Assembly: GCA_011048645.1 (NCBI GenBank)
Contig: DSDR01000320.1
Location: forward strand, 1-5,675
Direction of reading: 5' to 3'
From: Phycisphaerales bacterium
GTDB taxonomy: Bacteria > Planctomycetota > Phycisphaerae > Sedimentisphaerales > Anaerohalosphaeraceae
DNA length: 5,675 bases
Position numbers and translations under genes: made by a program. Position 1 is the first letter of the stretch. The number at the start of each line of letters is the position of its first letter. The notes under the pieces are model-generated. The model made no database searches. It was not told the origin of the DNA and worked only from the letters and a program-made list of their open reading frames with translations. Shown here piece after piece: positions 1 through 5,638 of the stretch.

Positions 1-1
1 G

Positions 2-106
2 TATAACACCGGCGTTCAAGGGGTCTCACTGGTCGGCGGCATTTTTAAGAAAACCGGCCGGTACTTTACAAAACCGTTGAGAAAAAAACAAGACAGCAGG
101 GATTGA
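2..106 (+). CDS. possible C-terminal end of an upstream gene (partial, unidentified)
   Basis: The second reading frame is open from the window edge to a TGA at 104-106, giving 34 residues. The tail is glycine-rich and then strongly basic, including the stretch GGIFKKTGRYFTKPLRKKQD. About 15 of its first 21 codons end in G or C, as expected of coding DNA here, while the other two plus-strand frames stop at once or at 76-78. A lysine/arginine-rich end would suit a membrane or nucleic-acid-binding protein, but no family can be recognised from so short a piece. An open run of this length can also arise by chance, so the call is tentative. Whatever its product, it would end about 136 bp before the promoter of the next gene. 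Confidence 0.4.
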   Translation, partial: YNTGVQGVSLVGGIFKKTGRYFTKPLRKKQDSRD

Positions 107-112
107 TCGGAT

Positions 113-235
113 TTCGACCTGAAAGACCGGTTTATGTCAGTCCGGCCCAATGGTGCGGGGGCTAATCGTTCTTTTTCCGCCTCTGTGGGGACAATGACAG
201 CATATTTTCGTACGAACGCCCTGATTCGACCTGAA
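113..235. repeat. 11-bp perfect direct repeat TTCGACCTGAA (two copies)
   Basis: TTCGACCTGAA occurs at 113-123 and again at 225-235. The copies are 112 bp apart and both lie in the non-coding stretch ahead of the subtilase-like gene. The second copy ends 6 bp before the -35 box, where an activator or repressor could sit. The pair could be a regulator's binding sites or coincidence, and no regulator can be named. Confidence 0.3.
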
Positions 236-241
236 GTTCTA

Positions 242-270
242 TTGAAATTGAGCCGTATAATGACTATAAT
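242..270 (+). promoter_or_regulatory. sigma-70-type promoter of the subtilase-like gene
   Basis: A TTGAAA box at 242-247 is followed by exactly 17 bp and a perfect TATAAT at 265-270, close to the housekeeping consensus. A second TATAAT at 256-261 has no matching -35 box at the correct distance. Transcription would begin near 277, giving a leader of about 28 nt that contains the Shine-Dalgarno-like AGGGAG at 289-294. The ATG at 260 and those further upstream fall within or before this promoter, which argues against them as starts. Confidence 0.65.
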
Positions 271-288
271 AAGAAAAACAGGTTTAAT

Positions 289-294
289 AGGGAG
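289..294 (+). promoter_or_regulatory. ribosome-binding site deciding a TTG start at 305
   Basis: AGGGAG (core GGAG at 291-294) lies 10 nt before an in-frame TTG at 305-307. The in-frame ATG codons at 134 and 260 have no comparable site. The ATG at 194 has only a G-run (187-190) placed too close to it. Together with the promoter at 242-270, this site makes TTG the preferred start. Confidence 0.5.
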
Positions 295-304
295 ACCAGG
301 CAGT

Positions 305-2038
305 TTGCGGTCATCAATTTTGAAAACAGTCGGGGTTCTTTCGGTTCTTGCGGCTTGGGCAACGGGCCCCGTTTTCGCCGACATTGAAAACCCGAAACGT
401 CCGCTTGAGCCGGCTGCTGTGGACGCCGTGGGTATTCGACAACTTCAGCAGGTCGATCCGAACTTGACCGGTGCGGGGGTTGTCATCGCGGCGGTCTGTC
501 GAAGTATGAGCTATATCAACGGCCTGCCTCAGAATGACTACCGTTTTAATATGCAGCACAACAGCCTGGCTGGAGCCGATGTGCTGTTTGAAGACCACTC
601 GGACGGCCTGTACGGTATTTCGCCCCATGCAACGGCTATCGGCGGTATTCTGGTCGGACTCGATGATGCGGCCGTCTTGCCCGACGGCACTCCGTTTGAT
701 TATCGAGGCGTCTGCCCGTCGGCCTCTGTCGATGTGTATGAGTTTTGGCGATTCGCGGCGTTGCGCTTGTTTGCGCGCGAACCGGTCAGTGCCGACGTGC
801 TTACGCTGAGCCTTGGCGAGGTGTTCGACGACTGGTGGACCAGAGCCATCGAACGGCTGGCCGCCGAACAGGGGACGGTTGTCGTGGCGTCCATCGGCAA
901 CGGACAGGCCGTCAAAGATCCTCCCCTGTATCCGGCCGCCGGCGCTAATGTTATTGGAGTGGGCGTACTCAGCTCGGTCGTTTGGCCGGATGGGACGATT
1001 AGTTTGAGCGAATTTACCCTCCCGACCGCCGATGGTTCCAGTCAGGGGCCGACCGACGACTTGCGGTCCAAACCCGACCTCATTGCGCCGGGAACCGCCG
1101 TTGTTCCGGACGCCTATTCAGAAGACGGCTATGCCATACAGGTCAATGCAAGCAGTCTGGCTGCCCCTGTTACTGCCGGAACAGCTGCCCTGTTGCTGCA
1201 GCGCGCTTACGGGGACCCGACGCTTGCCGCGGCACTGGAGAATACACCGATCAACAGCGTCATAAAGGCGATTTTAATGAACTCGGCGCGAAAACTGCCC
1301 TATTGGCACAAAGGCCGGATTACCGAAGACGATGATACCACAACGCCGCTGGATCGACTCCAGGGCGCGGGGATGCTGGACGCCCAGGCGGCCATGGCTC
1401 AATTGACCGCCGGCAAACAGCCGCCGGGTCAAGTGGAGCCGCTCGGCTGGGACAGCCGCTCAATCGATCAGGACGACGTTTATTATTACCTATTTGAATC
1501 TGCCGACCCGAATGCCATGCTGACGGCAACGCTGACGTGGAACCGTCATTATGAGGACAGCTATCCCTTCCGGGCACAGACCGAACAAAGCGATCTGCGG
1601 CTGGAATTATGGGCATTCGATGGCGATTGGCCGACCGGAATGACACTGCTGGATGTCAGCGACAGTCCGGTCGATACCGTCGAGCACCTCTGGACGCCTT
1701 TGGACGGCGATTATACGCACTATGCCGTGGCCGTCCGATTCAGCCCCGAGGCCGTCTTGCCCGCCCCGGAATCTGAGCATTTCGCGCTGGCCTGGTCGGT
1801 CGGGTCGGATACGTCGCCGGACCATCCGCTGTGGCGGGATTTGAACGGCGACGGAACAATCGACGCTCTCGATGACTTCATTCACTTATTGCTTGAAAGC
1901 GGACATTTGAACACCCTTGAACCGGATTTTTATAAAGACGCTCTGGGTCTTTCGTCGGAACGATTTGAGCTGCTGACAACTCTTTGGCCCCGCTGGCAAC
2001 CCTATCTGGCATCCGCATCCACGTCGATAGACGATTAG
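305..2038 (+). CDS. secreted subtilase-like (S8-fold) protein with dockerin-type calcium loop; catalytic Asp apparently replaced
   Basis: This is a predicted exported protein of 577 residues, read from TTG 305; the frame stays open back to ATG 134 (634 residues). Residues 1-25 form a signal peptide: basic MRSSILK, a hydrophobic core, then VFA|D. The subtilase core spans about 40-365. GAGVVIAAVCRS (56-67) matches the Asp motif but has Cys65 at the Asp position. PHATAIGGI (107-115) carries His108, and ASIGN (195-199) supplies the oxyanion Asn199. KPDLIAPG (256-263) is typical of the family, and ASSLAAP (282-288) carries Ser284. GAGMLDAQAA (354-363) closes the domain. A beta-rich region (about 380-500) resembles the accessory sandwich domains of subtilases. 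DLNGDGTIDALD (512-523) is a canonical EF-hand/dockerin loop, without a clear second copy. Family membership is fairly safe. Whether it is an active protease is uncertain, and its substrate is unknown. It is transcribed from its own promoter and is unrelated in function to the downstream genes. Confidence 0.82.
   Translation: MRSSILKTVGVLSVLAAWATGPVFADIENPKRPLEPAAVDAVGIRQLQQVDPNLTGAGVVIAAVCRSMSYINGLPQNDYRFNMQHNSLAGADVLFEDHSDGLYGISPHATAIGGILVGLDDAAVLPDGTPFDYRGVCPSASVDVYEFWRFAALRLFAREPVSADVLTLSLGEVFDDWWTRAIERLAAEQGTVVVASIGNGQAVKDPPLYPAAGANVIGVGVLSSVVWPDGTISLSEFTLPTADGSSQGPTDDLRSKPDLIAPGTAVVPDAYSEDGYAIQVNASSLAAPVTAGTAALLLQRAYGDPTLAAALENTPINSVIKAILMNSARKLPYWHKGRITEDDDTTTPLDRLQGAGMLDAQAAMAQLTAGKQPPGQVEPLGWDSRSIDQDDVYYYLFESADPNAMLTATLTWNRHYEDSYPFRAQTEQSDLRLELWAFDGDWPTGMTLLDVSDSPVDTVEHLWTPLDGDYTHYAVAVRFSPEAVLPAPESEHFALAWSVGSDTSPDHPLWRDLNGDGTIDALDDFIHLLLESGHLNTLEPDFYKDALGLSSERFELLTTLWPRWQPYLASASTSIDD
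1838..1873 (+). other. dockerin/EF-hand-type calcium-binding loop within the subtilase-like protein
   Basis: The twelve residues DLNGDGTIDALD (512-523) place D, N, D, T, D and D at loop positions 1, 3, 5, 7, 9 and 12, the ligand pattern of an EF-hand or type I dockerin F-hand. A hydrophobic helix (FIHLLLE) follows. A true cohesin-binding dockerin has two such loops. The remaining 54 residues contain no second canonical one, so this is a half-dockerin, as is often seen at the ends of secreted planctomycete proteins. Confidence 0.7.
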
Positions 2039-2062
2039 CGCTGACAATAGCCGGAGACCCCT

Positions 2063-2197
2063 ATGAACACTCCCAAACGAAAGGTGTTGTTTCGTTTTCG
2101 CGCATTTGTCTCACTGACGGTCGCCCCGTCGTTTTTCGCGATGGCCATCAGCGACCGTAACGACATCCGTCCCAGCCGCCTGCGCCCGTCTGATTGA
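2063..2197 (+). CDS. candidate small ORF, 44 residues, signal-peptide-like (hypothetical)
   Basis: This ATG-initiated ORF begins 24 nt after the subtilase-like gene's stop. It has a CGGAGA Shine-Dalgarno sequence (2052-2057) at good spacing, and the GGAGACC around it recurs before the subtilase-like start. The product opens MNTPKRKVLFRFR, then a hydrophobic FVSLTVAPSFFA and a polar, arginine-rich tail, so it resembles a short exported peptide or the decayed front of an exported protein. It matches no family I recognise. A terminator-like hairpin falls inside it, which counts against it being a gene. It could equally be chance. Confidence 0.2.
   Translation: MNTPKRKVLFRFRAFVSLTVAPSFFAMAISDRNDIRPSRLRPSD
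2116..2136 (+). terminator. weak terminator-like hairpin after the subtilase-like gene
   Basis: GACGG (2116-2120) can pair with CCGTC (2126-2130) around a 5-nt loop, extended by one T-G pair, and is followed by a run of five T at 2132-2136. The stem is short for an intrinsic terminator, but it sits 78 nt past the stop codon and ahead of the gat promoter, where a terminator would be expected. It overlaps the candidate small ORF, so the two calls compete. Confidence 0.3.
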
Positions 2198-2241
2198 AAC
2201 CGCCCGGCCATGAACCGGCTGGTAATTACATATCTTAGCCC

Positions 2242-2270
2242 TTGCCAAATCCGGCCCAACGTGGTATATT
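2242..2270 (+). promoter_or_regulatory. sigma-70-type promoter of the gatCAB operon
   Basis: TTGCCA (2242-2247) and TATATT (2265-2270) are separated by exactly 17 bp, and TG at 2262-2263 makes an extended -10 element (TGGTATATT). The predicted start near 2277 leaves a leader of about 54 nt before gatC. This promoter would let the gat genes be expressed independently of the upstream secreted-protein gene. Confidence 0.6.
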
Positions 2271-2278
2271 ACGCGAGA

Positions 2279-2292
2279 TTATCAATCGATAA
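2279..2292. repeat. imperfect palindrome at the predicted gat transcription start
   Basis: TTATC (2279-2283) and GATAA (2288-2292) are inverted around AATC, so 12 of the 14 positions are symmetric. The element begins within about two bases of the predicted start point, where a repressor could bind. As RNA it would form only a weak A/U-rich hairpin. The role is inferred from position alone. Confidence 0.25.
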
Positions 2293-2330
2293 CAAAACGT
2301 GCGCAAACTTCAAGATCCAATGGAATACCG

Positions 2331-2639
2331 ATGAGCAATCAGATAGACAGACAAATGGTTGAGCGGGTGGCGCTGCTCGCGCGGCTGGAGCTGAGCGAAT
2401 CGGAAATCGCGCAGTTCAGCACACAACTCAGCGGCATTGTGGATTACATCGAAAAAATCAACACGCTGGACACCGACCGGATCGAACCGCTGGCGCATTG
2501 CCTGCCGGTTCACAATGTGCTTCGTCAGGACGAGCCGCTGTCGTCGCTGAGCAATGAGGCGGCTTTGGCCAACGCCCCCGAACAGATCGAGGGGTATTTC
2601 AAAGTCCCCAAGATTCTTGACGACAATTCCGGCGCATAA
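2331..2639 (+). CDS. gatC: Asp-tRNA(Asn)/Glu-tRNA(Gln) amidotransferase subunit C
   Basis: GatC is the small non-catalytic subunit of the cytoplasmic GatCAB complex. In known structures it wraps around the GatA-GatB interface and stabilises it. The 102 residues match the usual length of about 95-100. The N-terminal helices carry the family pattern VERVALLARLELSESEIAQF (10-29). The linker TLDTDRIEPLAH (45-56) and the extended VLRQDEPLSS segment (63-72) follow. The end NAPEQIEGYFKVPKILD (81-97) is characteristic. The start is ATG 2331, preceded by a weak TGGA site (2321-2324); a four-codon ORF (2320-2334) overlaps it. It is the first gene of the operon, behind its own promoter and 36 nt ahead of gatA. 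Confidence 0.95.
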   Translation: MSNQIDRQMVERVALLARLELSESEIAQFSTQLSGIVDYIEKINTLDTDRIEPLAHCLPVHNVLRQDEPLSSLSNEAALANAPEQIEGYFKVPKILDDNSGA

Positions 2640-2663
2640 ATTAAGGTAAAGGGCAAAAGGGAA

Positions 2664-2667
2664 AAGG
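2664..2667 (+). promoter_or_regulatory. ribosome-binding site of gatA within a purine-rich spacer
   Basis: AAGG at 2664-2667 lies 8 nt before the gatA ATG. The 36-nt spacer between gatC and gatA has further G-runs (2645-2646, 2651-2653, 2659-2661), and AAGGTAAA occurs twice (2643-2650 and 2664-2671), giving several Shine-Dalgarno-like sites in a row. Confidence 0.5.
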
Positions 2668-2675
2668 TAAAATCA

Positions 2676-4139
2676 ATGAGTGAACTGCTGACTGCTCTTG
2701 AGCTTCGGGATGCGATTGCCGCCAAAACACTATCCAGCACAGAGGCGGTTCGGGATTGCCTTGGCCGTATCGAAAAATACGACCCCGAGCTGGGGGCGTA
2801 TCTTTTGACATTTACCGAAAAGGCAATGCAGGACGCCGAAACGGTGGATCGGAAAATCGCCGCCGGCCAGCCTGTCGGACCGCTGGCGGGTGTGCCGATT
2901 GCGGTCAAAGACAATCTGTGCACGACCTTCGGCACGACGACCTGCGGCTCGAAAATTCTGGAGCGCTTTGCCGCTCCGTTTAACGCCCATGTCATTGAGC
3001 GTCTGCTGGCCGCCGATGCGGTGATTATCGGCAAAACCAACCTCGATGAGTTTGCCATGGGTTCCAGTACGGAAAACTCGGCCCTGAGAAAGACGGTCAA
3101 CCCCTGGGATGCTTCGCGCGTCCCCGGCGGCAGCAGCGGCGGTTCGGCCGCGGCGGTCGCCGCTGGTCTGTGCGCCGCGGCGCTGGGGTCGGATACCGGC
3201 GGCTCGATCCGTCAGCCCGCCTCTTTTTGCGGCGTAACGGGATTGAAGCCCACCTATGGACGTGTATCCCGATACGGCCTGGTGGCCTACGGCTCCAGTC
3301 TCGACCAGATTGGACCGCTGACCCGCAATGCCGCCGATGCCGCCCTGCTGATGAACATCATCGCCGGACACGACCCCCGCGACAGTACCAGTGTCAGCGA
3401 CGTTATGGCAAAAAAGCCCGACTATCTGGCCGAGCTGAATCAGCCGATAAACGCACTCAAGATCGCCGTCGTACCGGAATTGATCGCCGGCGCCGAACCG
3501 CGCATCCGAACGGCGATTGAGAACGCATTGAAGGTGTATCAATCGCTGGGAGCGGAACGGGTTGAAATCACGATGCCGCACTTTGATTACGCCATCGCCG
3601 CTTATTATGTCATCGCCACCGCCGAGGCGTCCAGCAATCTGGCGCGATTTGACGGCGTCCACTATGGCCATCGCAGCGCCGAGGCCGGCAACTACATCGA
3701 AGTCTATTCCAAATCCCGCGACGAGGCCTTCGGCCCTGAAGTCAAACGCCGCATCATGCTCGGCACGTTCGCCCTGTCCAGCGGATACTATGACGCCTAC
3801 TATTTGAAAGCTCTGAAAGTGCGAAATCTGATTCGTCAGGATTTCGTCAAGGCGTTTGAAAAAGCCGACTGCCTGATGCTGCCGGTCAGCCCGACGACCG
3901 CCTTCAAGATCGGCGAAAAAACCGACGATCCGCTTCAAATGTACCTGGCCGATGTCTATACCATCGCCGTGAATCTGGCGGGCCTGCCCGGTTTGAGCGT
4001 CCCTTGCGGCTTCGATGAGGAAAATCTCCCCATCGGCCTGCAAATCATCACCGACGCTTTTACCGAAGATAAACTGCTGCGGATCGGACAGATGTATCAG
4101 AACGCCACCGACTGGCACAAACAACGACCCGAATTGTAA
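2676..4139 (+). CDS. gatA: Asp-tRNA(Asn)/Glu-tRNA(Gln) amidotransferase subunit A (amidase)
   Basis: GatA is the glutaminase subunit of GatCAB. It hydrolyses glutamine and passes the ammonia through a tunnel to GatB, which amidates Glu-tRNA(Gln) or Asp-tRNA(Asn). The 487 residues match the family's usual length of about 485. The amidase-signature triad is intact. Lys78 lies in PIAVKDN (74-80). The cis-Ser is Ser153 in the glycine/serine-rich stretch GGSSGGSAAAVAAG (151-164). The nucleophile is Ser177 in GSDTGGSIRQPA (171-182). Other family landmarks are GKTNLDEFAMGSSTENSA (119-136), GLKPTYGRVSRYGLVAY (189-205) and the C-terminal GLPGLSVPCG segment. ATG 2676 has a good Shine-Dalgarno sequence and gives the standard N-terminus. 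Nothing is missing or broken. It is the middle gene of the operon, 35 nt before gatB. Confidence 0.97.
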   Translation: MSELLTALELRDAIAAKTLSSTEAVRDCLGRIEKYDPELGAYLLTFTEKAMQDAETVDRKIAAGQPVGPLAGVPIAVKDNLCTTFGTTTCGSKILERFAAPFNAHVIERLLAADAVIIGKTNLDEFAMGSSTENSALRKTVNPWDASRVPGGSSGGSAAAVAAGLCAAALGSDTGGSIRQPASFCGVTGLKPTYGRVSRYGLVAYGSSLDQIGPLTRNAADAALLMNIIAGHDPRDSTSVSDVMAKKPDYLAELNQPINALKIAVVPELIAGAEPRIRTAIENALKVYQSLGAERVEITMPHFDYAIAAYYVIATAEASSNLARFDGVHYGHRSAEAGNYIEVYSKSRDEAFGPEVKRRIMLGTFALSSGYYDAYYLKALKVRNLIRQDFVKAFEKADCLMLPVSPTTAFKIGEKTDDPLQMYLADVYTIAVNLAGLPGLSVPCGFDEENLPIGLQIITDAFTEDKLLRIGQMYQNATDWHKQRPEL

Positions 4140-4160
4140 CGCTCTTTACCTGCGGCGGAA

Positions 4161-4165
4161 AAGGA
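4161..4165 (+). promoter_or_regulatory. ribosome-binding site of gatB
   Basis: AAGGA at 4161-4165, within the longer purine run GGAAAAGGAA, lies 9 nt before the gatB ATG at 4175. It is the strongest Shine-Dalgarno match in the operon and supports that start. The spacer shows no terminator or promoter. Confidence 0.55.
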
Positions 4166-4174
4166 ATTGTAAGA

Positions 4175-5638
4175 ATGGATTTAGAGTATAAGATTATTGT
4201 CGGGTTGGAAATTCACGTCCAACTGGCGACTAAAACAAAGATGTTTTGCGGCTGTGAGTTGAAATTTGGCCAGCCGCCGAACACACGGGTTTGTCCGGTG
4301 TGTCTTGGACTGCCCGGATCGCTTCCGGTGATGAACAAAGCGGCTGTCGAGTCGGCCATTTTGACCGGATTAGCGCTGAACTGCACCATTTCGCGCAAGA
4401 CCAAGTGGGATCGCAAGAGCTACTACTATCCCGATCTGCCGAAAAATTACCAGATCAGCCAGTACGATTTGCCGCTGGCCGAGCACGGCTTTATTGAAAT
4501 CCCACTGGAAGACGGATCGACCAAACAGATTCGTATCCGTCGGGCCCACCTCGAAGAAGACGCCGGCAAAAACACCCACACCCTGGGCAATTTCACGGCG
4601 GTGGATCTGAACCGGGCCGGCACGCCGCTGCTGGAAATCGTCACCGAACCGGATATGAACAGCCCGACCGAAGTGCGGCTGTTGGCTCAGGAGCTGCAGC
4701 GCATCGTTCGTTATCTGGGCGTCTCGGAGGCGGATATGCAGAAAGGCCATATGCGGTTTGAGCCGAATGTCAATCTGCATATCACCCGAAACGGACAGGT
4801 CTTCAAAACGCCCATTACTGAAGTCAAGAACCTCAACAGCTTTCGGGCGCTGGAACGCAGCATTGCCTATGAGGTCAATCGCCAGTTGGATGAATTCCTG
4901 ACCACCGGAAAGACGATGCAAGTCGGCAACAAAAGCACCTACGGCTGGGATGATGTTAATCAAATCACGGTGTTGCAGCGGGAAAAAGAAGAGGCTCACG
5001 ATTATCGGTATTTTCCCGACCCCGATTTGGTTCCGGTGGTGATTTCGGACGATTGGCTTGACCGCATCGCATCGCGGATGGGGGAGCTGCCGCTGGCGAT
5101 GCAGAAACGCTTTGTATCCGAGTACGAATTAAGCGATTACGACGCGCAGGTTCTGACGGCGGAGAAAGCCACGGCGGTCTTTTTTGACGCGGCTGTGCGT
5201 TGCGGCGCTGAGCCGAAACGTGTCTGCAATCTGCTGACCCAAACGGGGCTGAAGCTGGCCAATGAACACCAAACGACGGTTGATGCGCTCGGCATCAGCC
5301 CGATTCAAGCGGCGTCGCTGGCCAGAATGGTTGAGGCCGGCGATGTCAGCGCCACTTCGGGCGCGGTAATTTTTGAAGCCATGATGCAAAGCGACGACGA
5401 CCCAAAACAAATCGCCGAACAGAGAAATCTGCTCCAAAAAAGCGACACCGGCCAGATCGAAACACTCGTCGAACAGGTGATCGGGGAAAACCCCAAGGCG
5501 GTTTCGGACGCGAAAACCAACCCTAAGAAAGCCAAAAAGGCAATGGGATTTCTGATGGGCCAGGTTATCCAAAAGAGCAAAGGGCAGGCCAATCCGAAAA
5601 TTGTCGCCGAAGTCCTGAATCGAAAACTGATGAAATAA
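4175..5638 (+). CDS. gatB: Asp-tRNA(Asn)/Glu-tRNA(Gln) amidotransferase subunit B
   Basis: GatB is the tRNA-binding, ATP-dependent subunit. It phosphorylates the side-chain carboxylate of the mischarged amino acid and replaces the phosphate with ammonia from GatA. The 487 residues are close to the usual 475-490. GLEIHVQL (10-17) carries the metal-site His14; HLEEDAGK (125-132) and PLLEIVTEPD (151-160) supply the expected acidic ligands. FCGC (24-27) and CPVC (40-43) form a four-cysteine zinc-type site found in many GatB proteins but lacking in some Firmicutes. SYYYPDLPKNYQISQYDLP (82-100) and DYRYFPDPDL (276-285) are family hallmarks. The C-terminal tRNA-binding tail ends with AMGFLMGQ and SKGQANP. 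Around 189-201, MQKGHMRFEPNVN replaces the common GSxRCDxNxS form, a lineage variant rather than damage. It is the last gene of the operon. No terminator is seen in the 37 nt that remain. Confidence 0.97.
   Translation: MDLEYKIIVGLEIHVQLATKTKMFCGCELKFGQPPNTRVCPVCLGLPGSLPVMNKAAVESAILTGLALNCTISRKTKWDRKSYYYPDLPKNYQISQYDLPLAEHGFIEIPLEDGSTKQIRIRRAHLEEDAGKNTHTLGNFTAVDLNRAGTPLLEIVTEPDMNSPTEVRLLAQELQRIVRYLGVSEADMQKGHMRFEPNVNLHITRNGQVFKTPITEVKNLNSFRALERSIAYEVNRQLDEFLTTGKTMQVGNKSTYGWDDVNQITVLQREKEEAHDYRYFPDPDLVPVVISDDWLDRIASRMGELPLAMQKRFVSEYELSDYDAQVLTAEKATAVFFDAAVRCGAEPKRVCNLLTQTGLKLANEHQTTVDALGISPIQAASLARMVEAGDVSATSGAVIFEAMMQSDDDPKQIAEQRNLLQKSDTGQIETLVEQVIGENPKAVSDAKTNPKKAKKAMGFLMGQVIQKSKGQANPKIVAEVLNRKLMK

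Noticed and set aside
53..62. 10-bp palindrome ACCGGCCGGT
   Set aside because: It lies inside the possible end of an upstream gene, has no T-run or second copy, and short G+C palindromes are common here.
134..304. N-terminal extension of the subtilase-like protein to ATG 134
   Set aside because: There is no ribosome site at 134, the stretch contains the promoter, and the extension would hide an otherwise ideal signal peptide.
16..384. Minus-strand open frame over the upstream region and the signal-peptide coding sequence
   Set aside because: It runs against the promoter, ribosome site and signal peptide of the subtilase-like gene and its product shows no domain.
2525..3100. Minus-strand open frame of 191 codons spanning the end of gatC and the start of gatA
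   Set aside because: It crosses two confident genes and their spacer, has a serine-rich product of low-complexity character and no recognisable motif.
2730..4124. Long minus-strand open frame (464 codons) opposite gatA
   Set aside because: It is a mirror of the gatA codon pattern in G+C-rich DNA. Its product resembles no family, while gatA on the other strand has every expected motif.
4370..4999. Minus-strand open frame of 209 codons opposite gatB
   Set aside because: It lies wholly inside a well-supported gatB, has no recognisable domain, and is explained by codon bias.
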